Below, in pieces: positions 43,242-52,454 of a stretch of DNA of 64,000 bases. The DNA lies in contig JBBDRB010000105.1 of assembly GCA_040905685.1 (NCBI GenBank), positions 124,001 through 188,000 on the forward strand. Reading direction: 5' to 3'. Numbering within the stretch: position 1 is the first letter of the stretch; each line of letters opens with the position of its first letter. This DNA comes from JBBDMU01 sp040905685 (GTDB taxonomy: Bacteria; Bacteroidota; Rhodothermia; Balneolales; Natronogracilivirgulaceae). The notes under the pieces are model-generated. The model was not told the DNA's origin, made no database searches, and saw only the letters and a program-made list of their open reading frames with translations. Position numbers and translations under genes: made by a program.

Positions 43242-44195
43242 TTATTGGTAGCTGCTTAATAGGTGAGCCAGTTCAGCATCAAAATTACCGGTCTGTACCG
43301 GTTTAAAGGGCTTGCCTGTGATCGTTTCATATAACTCTGAATAACGCTTAAAAATCTCAATGCGGAATGCGTCCGGCAGATCCGGCAAAACCTGCCCATC
43401 CAGTCCCTGGAAATCATGCTCAATGAGCCATTCCCTGACAAATTCTTTTGACAGCTGCTTTTGTTTCTGCCCGTTTTTTAACCGTTCTTCATACCCGTCC
43501 GCATAGAAATAACGCGATGAATCCGGAGTATGCACTTCGTCGGTAAGGATAATCCTGTTTTCAAACAGGCCAAATTCATATTTGGTGTCCACCAGCAGCA
43601 ATCCACGATCCCTGGCCATTTGGCTTCCCCTTTCAAACAGCCGAAAGGCAATGTTACGTACCTCGTCCCATACCGCTTTCCCAACAAGATTTTGTTCCAG
43701 GATAGCTGCTTCAGCAATATCTTCATCATGTCCCGAATCGGCTTTGGTAGCGGGGGTCAGAATGGGCAAATCAAACCGCTGATTCTCCACCATGCCCTCC
43801 GGAAGCGGGACCCCGCACAATTCCCGACTGCCCGACTTGTAGGTCCGCCAGGCATGGCCGGTAAGATAGCGCCTGATCACCACCTCAACGGGCAGCATGC
43901 TACAGCGCCGTGCTATGGTAACGTTTGGATGCGGTACATCCAGAACATGGGTTTCAACAATATCGCTTACCTTTTCAAAAAAAAAGGCCGCTACAAGGTT
44001 AAGGATCTGGCCTTTATACGGTATAGCCTGCCTGAGCACATGATCAAATGCAGAAATGCGGTCAGAGGCTACCATGGCAAGCCGGTTACCGGTCAGCGTA
44101 TAAACATCACGGACTTTACCACGGTATGGCTCTGGCAGGCCCGGAACGGAAGTGGTACGGATGCAATGGTCCAAAGCAGGATCAGCGGTATTCAA
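43242..44195 (-). CDS. purC: phosphoribosylaminoimidazole-succinocarboxamide synthase
   Basis: A 317-residue SAICAR synthase of purine synthesis, closer to the longer yeast-like form (about 300 residues) than to the short form of about 240. It has YRGKVRDVYTL, MVASDRISAFDHVL, PVEVVIRRYLTGHAW and LVDTKYEFGLF. The start is TTG, overlapping the stop of the LacI-family gene in a TTGA, so the two are translationally coupled. The toxin-antitoxin pair follows on the same strand. Confidence 0.94.
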   Translation of the reverse strand: MNTADPALDHCIRTTSVPGLPEPYRGKVRDVYTLTGNRLAMVASDRISAFDHVLRQAIPYKGQILNLVAAFFFEKVSDIVETHVLDVPHPNVTIARRCSMLPVEVVIRRYLTGHAWRTYKSGSRELCGVPLPEGMVENQRFDLPILTPATKADSGHDEDIAEAAILEQNLVGKAVWDEVRNIAFRLFERGSQMARDRGLLLVDTKYEFGLFENRIILTDEVHTPDSSRYFYADGYEERLKNGQKQKQLSKEFVREWLIEHDFQGLDGQVLPDLPDAFRIEIFKRYSELYETITGKPFKPVQTGNFDAELAHLLSSYQ

Positions 44196-45211
44196 AGGTC
44201 GGATGCTTTTCGTGTGGATTTTCTTACGATTAATTCAGGGTCAATGACGTGCTGTTCAACTTGCTGACCGGAATCGGCGATTAAGGATTCCATTTTCTTT
44301 GTAGCCAGGACACCAATATCATACATTTTCTGGTTAATCGTGGTTAAATTTATAAATTTGGAGATCTTTATATTATCATACCCCATAACGGCGATATCTT
44401 TCGGAACATTTAAATTGAGCTCATCAAGGGCGTGCAGGGCACCAATAGCCTGAGCATCGTTCGAGCAAAATACGGCTTCGGGCATTTTGCCGCGGTTATG
44501 CAGGATGTGAATTGCCTCAGAGCCGGCTTCTTCGCTATATCCCTTATGTTTTTTAGTGATGCCGGCCACTATATAATCTTCCTGCAGGGGCTTTCCCAGC
44601 TTGATCAGCGTTTCCCTGAACCCCTTTTCACGGTCATCGGCTACAGTGGAATGGCTGTGTTTGCGAATCATTCCTATATTTTGAAATCCCTGATCCACAA
44701 GATGCTTGGCGGCCATGCAACCGCCCTTGTAATTATCCCACCAAAAATAGTTGTATCCCGTATGATTGGAACCAACCAGGACCACAGGGATCGGCATGTC
44801 TTTCAGACGTTCGTGTATTTCATCATCTATGTTTATGGAAAAAATAATTAACGCATCAGGGATGCCACGGTCCAGGAAACCTTTGAAGTTGCCTTCAGGA
44901 TCATCAGAACCGGTGTTATAAACTATGGAATCCAAGCCTGAATCCTTGATTTCATCTTTCACCCCCTTCAGCACCTCATTAAAGAAAGGGGTCGTGAACG
45001 TAGGGGCAACTACGGCTATAATTTGAGGTTTTTGCCTGGCCAGGTTGCGGGCGCTGACCTGAGGGTGGAAATGCAGATCGGATATGGCCGCCTTCACGCG
45101 GTTTTTCGTCTTCATGGATACGTAAGGGGAATCGTTTAATACGCGTGAAACAGTAGAAATAGCCACTCCGGCCTGTTTCGCGACATCATATATGGTTGTT
45201 TTTTTTGGCAT
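44192..45211 (-). CDS. LacI-family transcriptional regulator
   Basis: A 339-residue regulator with an N-terminal LacI helix-turn-helix (TTIYDVAKQAGVAISTVSRVLND) and hinge, then a periplasmic-binding-like ligand domain (about 60-330, with PTFTTPFFNEVLKGVKDEI). The start ATG at 45211 gives the usual MPKKTTIYDVA N-terminus. Overlap with purC suggests co-regulation, and PurR-type control of purine synthesis is possible, although LacI proteins mostly sense sugars. The crtB gene is divergent. Confidence 0.92.
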   Translation of the reverse strand: MPKKTTIYDVAKQAGVAISTVSRVLNDSPYVSMKTKNRVKAAISDLHFHPQVSARNLARQKPQIIAVVAPTFTTPFFNEVLKGVKDEIKDSGLDSIVYNTGSDDPEGNFKGFLDRGIPDALIIFSINIDDEIHERLKDMPIPVVLVGSNHTGYNYFWWDNYKGGCMAAKHLVDQGFQNIGMIRKHSHSTVADDREKGFRETLIKLGKPLQEDYIVAGITKKHKGYSEEAGSEAIHILHNRGKMPEAVFCSNDAQAIGALHALDELNLNVPKDIAVMGYDNIKISKFINLTTINQKMYDIGVLATKKMESLIADSGQQVEQHVIDPELIVRKSTRKASDL

Positions 45212-45336
45212 AACAAATTGAGATAATGGGTTAAACGGCAAGATACGGAAAAAACTTTAATCAGACAGCCAGGTCTTAACCGGCAGGGTCCGGCCTGGGG
45301 CAACACAGGTGAAGTTAGCAACCCGCTCGCGGAACT

Positions 45337-45350
45337 TTTAACCGGTAAAT
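45337..45350. promoter_or_regulatory. possible LacI-family operator between lacI-type gene and crtB
   Basis: TTTAACCGGTAAAT resembles the central AAnCGnTT pattern of LacI-family sites with one mismatch. It lies 38 bases before crtB and 126 before the regulator start. Weak evidence. Confidence 0.3.
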
Positions 45351-45387
45351 CCAATTATTCTGAATATTTGCCGGAATAAGAAGGCTT

Positions 45388-46353
45388 ATGGGTTATGACC
45401 TGCTGCACTATTCGTACACGCTACTGCGGCCTTTATACAAACGTACAAGGCTGCACCGTAATGTGATTGAGGAAATAGACAACCCCCGGTTGCAGAATGC
45501 CTATGCGGACTGCCGCAACATAATGCGGACGTATGCAAAAACATTCTATCTGGCCGCCAGGTTTCTGCCGAATCATAAACAAAGAAGTATTTTTGCCATT
45601 TATGCCCAGTGCCGTTATCTGGATAATCTTGTCGATGAGGCGGAAGACCTGGTGCACGACAAGAACCTTAGCGCGGCCGAAGTCGGGCAGGTTATTTACA
45701 GGTACAAACAGGATCTTATCGAAACTTATCAGGGTGGCGGAGCGGACAATCCCTTGCTGCTGTGCATGGCCGATGTGCTGAAATCTCATGATATTCCTGT
45801 TCAGTTACCTATCGAACTCATTGAAGGGATCTGCACGGACCTGACCAAAAAACGGTATACAACCTTCGAAGAGCTTTATGCGTATTCCTATAAGGTGGCA
45901 TCCACGGTAGGGTTGATGACCAGTGAAGTTTTCGGTTATACATCAAAAAATGCATTGGATCATGCCGTGGAACTCGGCATTGCCATGCAGCTGACCAATA
46001 TATTACGGGACCTGGGAGAAGATCTGCGCTACGACCGCATTTATATACCCGAAGAAGACCTGGCGAAGTTTGGCCTTTCCTGTCAAGACCTGCAGAGGGA
46101 AAAGGTCGATAAGCGCTTTCGTGAACTCATGAAATTTCAGATTAGCAGGGCCCGGCTTTACTTTAACCGATCCTTTAAAGGCATTTCCATGCTATCCGGC
46201 GACAGCCGCCTTCCGGTTTATCTGGCCTGGTGCAATTACAGCCGCATTCTGGATCAAATAGAAAAAAACGGATACGAGGTATTCAATCATCGGGCACGGC
46301 TTTCCCTGACGCGAAAAGTAACCATACTGCCGTGGATATGGTGGAATCTGTAG
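45388..46353 (+). CDS. crtB: phytoene/squalene synthase family protein
   Basis: A 321-residue prenyl head-to-head synthase. It has an aspartate-rich motif DNLVDEAED near residue 80, a second AMQLTNILRDLGEDLRYDRIYIP near 195-220, and YAKTFYLAARFLP near the N-terminus. Homologues join two geranylgeranyl diphosphates to phytoene in carotenoid synthesis. No crtI or other carotenoid gene is adjacent, so squalene or hydroxysqualene synthesis (HpnC/D) is the alternative. Confidence 0.86.
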   Translation: MGYDLLHYSYTLLRPLYKRTRLHRNVIEEIDNPRLQNAYADCRNIMRTYAKTFYLAARFLPNHKQRSIFAIYAQCRYLDNLVDEAEDLVHDKNLSAAEVGQVIYRYKQDLIETYQGGGADNPLLLCMADVLKSHDIPVQLPIELIEGICTDLTKKRYTTFEELYAYSYKVASTVGLMTSEVFGYTSKNALDHAVELGIAMQLTNILRDLGEDLRYDRIYIPEEDLAKFGLSCQDLQREKVDKRFRELMKFQISRARLYFNRSFKGISMLSGDSRLPVYLAWCNYSRILDQIEKNGYEVFNHRARLSLTRKVTILPWIWWNL

Positions 46354-46436
46354 GATGACTTCTAAAGAAAATGGAGGGTTTATATTCTTTGGTAACAGAG
46401 GATTGTTATATTTGTTAAAAAAAGCCGGATATCTTA

Positions 46437-47939
46437 ATGCCAAAAATCAGGAAAGTTCTTATTGCTAACCGGGGAGAGATCGCAGTCAGGGTGATCCGCA
46501 CGTGCCGTGATTCGGGAATCCTTACGGTTGCTGTTTATTCGGAAGCCGATGAAACGGCCCCGCATGTGCAGCTGGCAGACGAATCCGCATTCATAGGCAG
46601 GGCTCCGTCTTCGGAAAGTTATCTGAATATCGGGGCGATCATTCAGGCTGCAAAGGAAACCGGCTCGGACGCCATACATCCCGGGTACGGATTTTTGAGT
46701 GAGAATGCTGAGTTTGCACAAACCTGCATAGACCATCAGATTATATTTATAGGTCCCTCACCGGCCGCAATTGAACTTATGGGTGATAAGACCCGTGCAA
46801 GAAAAGCGGTGGAAGAAGCAGGTATCCCGACACCGCCGGGTTCACCTGATGCCTTGAATACTTCAGAAGAAGCCGGAAAGGTGGCCGCGGAAATAGGGTT
46901 TCCTGTCCTCATAAAAGCAGCCGCCGGAGGCGGGGGAAAGGGAATGCGCATCGTTCATCGTGCCGAGGAACTGGAAAACAACATCAAGGCGGCACGGTCG
47001 GAAGCTAAAAGTGCATTTGGCGACGACCGGGTATATATCGAAAAATACTTTGAATCTCCACGACACATTGAAGTCCAGATAGTAGCTGATCATGAGGGAA
47101 AGGTGCTGCATTTTTTTGAAAGGGAATGCTCCATACAAAGAAGGCACCAGAAAGTAATTGAGGAAGCGCCGTGTTCATTTATTACAGCCGGACTTCGCAA
47201 TGAACTGACGGCCGCAGCAGTGGCTGTGGCAAAAACCTGTGCGTATACCAATGCAGGTACCGTAGAGTTTTTGGTGGATCGGGATAACAGATTCTATTTT
47301 CTGGAAGTCAATACCCGCCTTCAGGTTGAGCACCCCGTTACCGAAATGGTTACCGGTCACGATCTGGTGGCCCTTCAGCTGCAGATAGCGGCGGAGAAAC
47401 CGCTCGAAATACGACAGGACGATATCAACGTGTCAGGCCATGCTATTGAATGCCGGATATCGGCCGAAGATCCGGCCGAGAATTTCATGCCCAGTACCGG
47501 AAATGTGACCACACATATCATTCCATCCGGTCCCGGCATCCGGGTAGACGCCGGGGTGAGGGAGGGCCAGGATGTCGGGATCCATTATGACCCCCTTATT
47601 TCCAAATTGATAGCAGCCGGCCGGGACAGGAGGCAGGCCATCAGCCGCATGAAAGGGGCCTTGTCTGAGTATCAGATAGCCGGTTTAAAAACAACAATCC
47701 CTTTTTGCCGAACGGTGATGGACCATCCTGTTTTTGTGGAAGCCCGATACGATACGCACTTCATAAGCAAGTATTTTAATCCTGAGGCAATGGGTCCGGA
47801 AGATGAGAGTATGAATGAAACGGCGGCTATTTGTGCGGCTTTGCTGGTTCACGGTTATGAAGAAAGCAGGGAGCCCGATTCCGAAAGCGTTGTGACCGGC
47901 AAAGGCTGGTGGACCAAAAGAATGAAAACAAATAAATAA
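46437..47939 (+). CDS. biotin carboxylase subunit (AccC paralog)
   Basis: A 500-residue biotin carboxylase: IRKVLIANRGEIAVRVIRTCRD at the start, ATP-grasp segments AAAGGGGKGMRIV and FFERECSIQRRHQKVIEEAP, and FLEVNTRLQVEHPVTEMVTG. There is no attached biotinyl domain; a C-terminal extension of about 50 residues (ICAALLVHGYEESREP) distinguishes it from the 447-residue accC at about 58-59 kb. It may serve an acyl-CoA carboxylase (propionyl or methylcrotonyl type) whose partner subunits are elsewhere. Confidence 0.9.
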   Translation: MPKIRKVLIANRGEIAVRVIRTCRDSGILTVAVYSEADETAPHVQLADESAFIGRAPSSESYLNIGAIIQAAKETGSDAIHPGYGFLSENAEFAQTCIDHQIIFIGPSPAAIELMGDKTRARKAVEEAGIPTPPGSPDALNTSEEAGKVAAEIGFPVLIKAAAGGGGKGMRIVHRAEELENNIKAARSEAKSAFGDDRVYIEKYFESPRHIEVQIVADHEGKVLHFFERECSIQRRHQKVIEEAPCSFITAGLRNELTAAAVAVAKTCAYTNAGTVEFLVDRDNRFYFLEVNTRLQVEHPVTEMVTGHDLVALQLQIAAEKPLEIRQDDINVSGHAIECRISAEDPAENFMPSTGNVTTHIIPSGPGIRVDAGVREGQDVGIHYDPLISKLIAAGRDRRQAISRMKGALSEYQIAGLKTTIPFCRTVMDHPVFVEARYDTHFISKYFNPEAMGPEDESMNETAAICAALLVHGYEESREPDSESVVTGKGWWTKRMKTNK

Positions 47940-47944
47940 AGCCA

Positions 47945-48877
47945 TTGAATACGTACAATAATTCCCTGTTTAATGAACTGAAGCGCCTGGATACGGAGCA
48001 GCGAAATCCCGAATCCATGCATATTGATATGGCCGGCTCACGGGAAATAGTTCAGGTAATGAACCGGCAGGATCAGCAGGTAGCCTCCTGCGTGGCCTTG
48101 AGACTGGATGCCATTGCCGAAGCCATTGATCTGGCCGGCCGTGCATTTAAAAAAGATGGGCGGCTTTTATATGCCGGCGCAGGAACCAGCGGACGATTAG
48201 GGGTACTCGATGCCTCGGAATGCCCGCCGACGTTCGGTACGGATCCGTCACAGGTCGTAGGGTTAATGGCCGGAGGCCGGGAGGCCATGTTCCAGTCCAA
48301 AGAAGGAGCAGAAGATGACCCTGGAAACGGGATCCGGGATGTGGGCCGGATGAGTGTGACAGACCGGGATGTGGTTTGCGGTCTGGCAGCCAGCGGTAGA
48401 ACGCCGTACGTTCACGGAGCCCTTGCTGAGGCCCGCAAAAGAGGGGCCGGCACTATTATGGTCTGCTGCGTCAGTGAAAGCCAGGTACATGTCGATGTTG
48501 ACGTAGACGTTATGATCGATATTCCTGTGGGACCTGAGGTTATTATGGGCAGCACACGGCTTAAAAGCGGCACCGCGCAAAAAATGGTATGCAATATGAT
48601 TACCACCGGGGCCATGATACGGATGGGCAAAGTCTACGAAAACGTTATGGTTGATCTTGCGCTTTCCAATGAGAAGCTCGTTGAGCGTGCCCGCCGCATA
48701 GTTATGATGCTCACCGATGTCGATTACCCGGAGGCTTCGGATCTGCTCAAGCAGGCTGACGGCCATGTTAAAGTAGCGTTGGTTATGAAACTGGGAAATA
48801 TGGACAAAGAAAATGCGGTCAAAAAACTGGAAGCCCATGATGGTTTTATCAGAGCGGTTCTGCTAAATTTGGAATAG
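47945..48877 (+). CDS. murQ: N-acetylmuramic acid 6-phosphate etherase
   Basis: A 310-residue SIS-domain lyase that cleaves the lactyl ether of MurNAc-6-phosphate in cell wall recycling. Motifs are LLYAGAGTSGRLGVLDASECPPTFG near residue 75, SKEGAEDDPGNG near 118, GLAASGRTPYVHGAL near 145 and the C-terminal VKVALVMKLGNMDKENAVKKL. The start is TTG at 47945, six bases after the biotin carboxylase stop. Confidence 0.95.
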   Translation: MNTYNNSLFNELKRLDTEQRNPESMHIDMAGSREIVQVMNRQDQQVASCVALRLDAIAEAIDLAGRAFKKDGRLLYAGAGTSGRLGVLDASECPPTFGTDPSQVVGLMAGGREAMFQSKEGAEDDPGNGIRDVGRMSVTDRDVVCGLAASGRTPYVHGALAEARKRGAGTIMVCCVSESQVHVDVDVDVMIDIPVGPEVIMGSTRLKSGTAQKMVCNMITTGAMIRMGKVYENVMVDLALSNEKLVERARRIVMMLTDVDYPEASDLLKQADGHVKVALVMKLGNMDKENAVKKLEAHDGFIRAVLLNLE

Positions 48878-48913
48878 CTATAGTTAACGATTTATATACA
48901 GAACCCAGATGAT

Positions 48914-49672
48914 TTGAATACCCTTATAAATTTATTTTTATGGCTGGCTTATGGAATCTCTTTGGTAATAGCCCTGCCCCCGGTTTTCTTAGCCTGGATT
49001 GCCGGTTACCGTGCCGATCCACACCGGATATGGCCCAACCGGATATTTATGTTTTTTGGACAGAACTTTACCCGCCTTAACCCCTTTTGGGATAAAAAGA
49101 TCTCAGGCCTGGATAAAGTGGATTTAAGCCGGCCAACCATATTTGTCGGCAACCATCAAAGTTTCATGGATATGCCCCTGCTGGGCGGATTACCCTTCAA
49201 GATGAAATGGGTTTCGAAAATTGAGCTGTTCAGGGTGCCCGTGGTGGGATGGCATCTGAGAATGGCCGGTCATATCAGCGTAGACCGCGGACAGAAGGGC
49301 GCCATTCAGTCATTACAGAATATTCAGCCTTATATGGAAGCCGGCGTGCCTGTGATGATGTTCCCCGAGGGAACACGATCCCGGAAGGGTGATCTTAAGC
49401 CTTTTAAAAACGGGGCTTTTATAGTGGCCAAAGAACATAATTACTGTATACAACCCATCGTTATACAGGGTACATACAATATATTACCCCCGGGGGAATG
49501 GCTGGCAAAGTGGAAGGGCAAGGTTTTCGTTTCCATACTTGATCCTGTAAATCCGTCTGATTTCAATAGCATGGAAGAACTTCGGGATCATACCTATCAT
49601 TGTTTTAAGACCGAATTAAACCGATTAAAGCAATTAATGAATGCAGAAAAAAATAAGAATATCAGCAAATAG
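48914..49672 (+). CDS. plsC: 1-acyl-sn-glycerol-3-phosphate acyltransferase
   Basis: A 252-residue PlsC-type acyltransferase making phosphatidic acid. It has an N-terminal hydrophobic segment (about 4-30), the HX4D motif in NHQSFMDMPLL and the FPEGTRS motif. The start is TTG at 48914, since an upstream ATG meets a stop codon at once. It lies 36 bases after murQ. Confidence 0.92.
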   Translation: MNTLINLFLWLAYGISLVIALPPVFLAWIAGYRADPHRIWPNRIFMFFGQNFTRLNPFWDKKISGLDKVDLSRPTIFVGNHQSFMDMPLLGGLPFKMKWVSKIELFRVPVVGWHLRMAGHISVDRGQKGAIQSLQNIQPYMEAGVPVMMFPEGTRSRKGDLKPFKNGAFIVAKEHNYCIQPIVIQGTYNILPPGEWLAKWKGKVFVSILDPVNPSDFNSMEELRDHTYHCFKTELNRLKQLMNAEKNKNISK

Positions 49673-49720
49673 CGCAAGCCGGATCAAAGCGTGTGGGCGT
49701 ATTGGTATTTTTCAGTTGCG

Positions 49721-50407
49721 ATGAAACGAAAAAGAGCCGACAATCTAACGCGGGAAAAGGAATACAGAATAACGTTCGGGTTCAGTCTGGTGGCGTCCCA
49801 GCTGATCTTTATTCTGCTGTTCAGTTTCTGGCCTGAGTTTCAAATCCGCAATCCCGTTTTTAACGATGAAGCACTACATGAATTTGACCTTGATATGATC
49901 AACATCACCCGACAGCCGGTTCAGAACCCGCCGTCTCCGCCGTCGCCCGACAGGCCGGTCTCACGGCCGGATGATTATATCGTAGATGATGAGATTGATC
50001 TGAAGGATTACACCGATACCACTCAACCCGGTTACGGGTTACACAATCTGCCTGAGGCGGAAGACGACCGTTATGCCGTTCATGATAACCCCGAACACGC
50101 CCCCAGCGTTACCCGTATTGTGGAGCCCATGGTACCGGCCGAGGCCCGGCAGGCTAATATTCATGCCGAGGTTATGGTTAGCTTTCTGATTGACCGGCAA
50201 GGCGGGGTAGAGGAGGTTTCCATAGCGGAGATTAAATTATGGGATGGAGATGAATTTCAGGTTGTCGTGAGCATTGGCTACGGCCTGATCGAGGCCACCC
50301 TGAACGCAGCCCTGAAATGGCGCTTTCGTCCGGCAGAAGATAACGGAATAAAAGTGAGGGCGGTCTCCAGGCATATGTTTACCTTTGGAACACGCAATCA
50401 AAAATAA
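49721..50407 (+). CDS. TonB-like energy transducer
   Basis: A 228-residue protein with one N-terminal membrane helix (about 20-38, FSLVASQLIFILLFSFW), a proline- and acid-rich middle (about 65-110, PPSPPSPDRPVSRPDD) and a TonB C-terminal domain (about 135-225, with AEVMVSFLIDRQGGVEEVSI and ATLNAALKWRFRPAEDNG). TonB proteins pass inner-membrane energy to outer-membrane receptors. ATG at 49721 is preferred. ExbB/D genes are not adjacent. It precedes the tRNA-Ser gene. Confidence 0.87.
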   Translation: MKRKRADNLTREKEYRITFGFSLVASQLIFILLFSFWPEFQIRNPVFNDEALHEFDLDMINITRQPVQNPPSPPSPDRPVSRPDDYIVDDEIDLKDYTDTTQPGYGLHNLPEAEDDRYAVHDNPEHAPSVTRIVEPMVPAEARQANIHAEVMVSFLIDRQGGVEEVSIAEIKLWDGDEFQVVVSIGYGLIEATLNAALKWRFRPAEDNGIKVRAVSRHMFTFGTRNQK

Positions 50408-50408
50408 C

Positions 50409-50440
50409 ATTGATAAGTTTAAATTAACAACGTAGTTTAG
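50409..50440 (+). promoter_or_regulatory. probable tRNA-Ser(GGA) promoter
   Basis: ATTG (50409-50412), 20 bases, then TAGTTTAG (50433-50440) is one mismatch from TAnnTTTG, 30 bases before the tRNA. Confidence 0.4.
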
Positions 50441-50470
50441 CATGCCGTTTTCAAGCAGTTGGTTTTAAAC

Positions 50471-50555
50471 GGAGAGATGCCGGAGCGGTCGAACGGGCTC
50501 GCCTGGAAAGCGAGTGTGCCTACGGGTACCGGGGGTTCGAATCCCTCTCTCTCCG
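50471..50555 (+). tRNA. tRNA-Ser (GGA)
   Basis: A class II tRNA of 85 bases. Acceptor GGAGAGA pairs with TCTCTCC, the anticodon arm CTCGC-CTGGAAA-GCGAG gives GGA, and the long variable arm and T loop TTCGAAT are complete. Discriminator is G; CCA is not encoded. Confidence 0.97.
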
Positions 50556-50677
50556 CAATAAAAGCTAATAAAGCGTGATTCAGTCGGATCCTGTAACATA
50601 TGTTTTTGTGATTAAGTCGGAATTTATCCCTAGTTTATTTAAATATTCCGACTGAAACTGATGGTGATTTGCTAAAA

Positions 50678-51760
50678 ATGCCCGAAAATTTACTGCATCT
50701 TTCAAAACGTGAAGTCGCATTCGGGGCAGGCCTTTTTTTGCTGGCCTTTGTCTTGGTTTTCAGCGTGCGCCACTACAGGATTCATCATTCCGAAGCGGTC
50801 ATCAGCGAAACGATGCAGGTATTGATGCTGCACGAACCGGCCTCGCTGTCCGAACTGCCCGCATTGCTGGATTCGCTGGATATCGAGTATGAAAAAGATC
50901 ATTTGCAGTGGACCGGACGGATCTTCAACTGGACGGAGCTTGCTGAAGGCCGATATGAGATCAGCGGCGGTTACTCCAACAAAAACTTTTTGATGCGAAT
51001 GGTTTTTGGCTATCAGGATCCGCTTAATGTAATGATCCCGTCCGGCACTACCGAAAGTTCTTTTATCCAAAGGGTCTCCAGTCAAATGCGCTTTCAGGAA
51101 GATGACCTTGAAGCGACCATGAAAGACTCAACAGTGTTGTCAAAACTGGGTGTGGAAGAAGTGAATCTGTTCGGACGCATGCTTCCGAATACCTATCAGT
51201 TGTACTGGACCGATACGCCTGAGCAGTTCCTGAGCCGGATGTTGTCCGAGTTTGAGCGAGCCGTTATCACCCCGCATAGCGAACGCATCGGTGAACTTGA
51301 TAAAACCGTGGATGAAATCGTGACCCTGGCCTCCATTATCGAATGGGAAGCCAATATAGAAGATGAAAAGCCGGTTGTGAGCGGTTTATACTGGAACCGT
51401 CTGCATCAGAACTGGAGGCTGCAGGCGGACCCGACGGTCAATTATGCCATCGGGGAACGAAGCCGGCTGTTATATTCCGATTACCGGATTGATCATCCCT
51501 ATAATACCTACCGGATCCATGGCCTTCCGCCCGGACCCATTACCAATCCCGCCTACAGTTCGATTAACGCGGTTCTGTATCCGGAAGAACATGATTACAT
51601 GTTTATGGTGGCATCACCCGAAGGCGGGCATGTATTCACGCGGACTTTTAATGAGCACCGGCAAAAAAGCAGGGAATGGACGACCTGGCTTCGGGAGCAG
51701 CGGCGGACCAGAGAACTCAGGGAAGCTGAGGCCTCTTTGGATGCCGAGGCAGCCAACTGA
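50678..51760 (+). CDS. mltG: endolytic transglycosylase MltG
   Basis: A 360-residue MltG, which cuts glycan strands during peptidoglycan synthesis. One membrane helix (about 15-30), a LysM-like/YceG region and the catalytic Glu in ASIIEWEANIEDE near residue 220 are seen, with YWNRLHQNWRLQADPTVNYAIG and YNTYRIHGLPPGPITNPAYSSINAVLYP near the end. ATG at 50678 is preferred over TTG at 50669. The methyltransferase gene follows two bases after its stop. Confidence 0.94.
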   Translation: MPENLLHLSKREVAFGAGLFLLAFVLVFSVRHYRIHHSEAVISETMQVLMLHEPASLSELPALLDSLDIEYEKDHLQWTGRIFNWTELAEGRYEISGGYSNKNFLMRMVFGYQDPLNVMIPSGTTESSFIQRVSSQMRFQEDDLEATMKDSTVLSKLGVEEVNLFGRMLPNTYQLYWTDTPEQFLSRMLSEFERAVITPHSERIGELDKTVDEIVTLASIIEWEANIEDEKPVVSGLYWNRLHQNWRLQADPTVNYAIGERSRLLYSDYRIDHPYNTYRIHGLPPGPITNPAYSSINAVLYPEEHDYMFMVASPEGGHVFTRTFNEHRQKSREWTTWLREQRRTRELREAEASLDAEAAN

Positions 51761-51761
51761 T

Positions 51762-52454
51762 ATGGGCACTCGTCGAAAAGGGTTGTTGTTTGACCCCCGC
51801 TATATGCAGAAGCAGGCTGAAAAGGGGGTTTATTATTCCCCTGAAGACGCCTTTCAGCATATCTATAAAACAAATCACTGGAAGGGTCCCGAATCCATTT
51901 CCGGAAGGGGTTCGGGACAGGATGAAACCCGGGAGCTTCAGTCTGAATTGCCGGGGCTTTTAAAAAAACTGGGAGTGCGGAAACTGCTTGATGCACCCTG
52001 CGGGGAGTTTGGGTGGATGGGTAAGGTGGCGATGCCCGGCATAGCGTATACCGGAGCCGACATTGTGCCGGAACTGGTATCGTTTAACCAGCAGAACGTT
52101 TCCGGTAAAGACAGATGTTTTATAAATCTGGACATAACCCGGGACAGCCTCCCTGTTGCCGATCTGCTGTTTTGCCGCGACTGTCTTGTTCATCTATGTT
52201 TCGGCGACATACAAAACTTCTTTCACAATCTGAAGGAAAGCAGCATTACATATGTAATGACGACGACTTTCACGGATTGCCACAGCAACGAAGATATTGT
52301 AACCGGTGACTGGCGTATATTAAATCTGGAGATGAACCCTTTCAATTTGCCCCCACCCGCTATGCTGATCAATGAGCGATGCACGGAAGGGGACGGAAAG
52401 TTTAAAGATAAATGCATGGGGCTATGGCGGGTAGAGGATATACCCCGGTTTTAG
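51762..52454 (+). CDS. class I SAM-dependent methyltransferase
   Basis: A 230-residue protein with a glycine-containing SAM motif LLDAPCGEFGWM near residue 75, then ADIVPELV and DLLFCRDCLVHL. The target is unknown. The ATG at 51762 sits two bases after the mltG stop; a much longer frame reading back into mltG is rejected. Its end overlaps the convergent CoA-binding gene by four bases. Confidence 0.82.
   Translation: MGTRRKGLLFDPRYMQKQAEKGVYYSPEDAFQHIYKTNHWKGPESISGRGSGQDETRELQSELPGLLKKLGVRKLLDAPCGEFGWMGKVAMPGIAYTGADIVPELVSFNQQNVSGKDRCFINLDITRDSLPVADLLFCRDCLVHLCFGDIQNFFHNLKESSITYVMTTTFTDCHSNEDIVTGDWRILNLEMNPFNLPPPAMLINERCTEGDGKFKDKCMGLWRVEDIPRF

Noticed and set aside
51444..51761. Long N-terminal extension of the methyltransferase reading back into mltG
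   Set aside because: It lies in a different frame of a well-supported MltG gene; the ATG at 51762 right after the mltG stop is the natural start.
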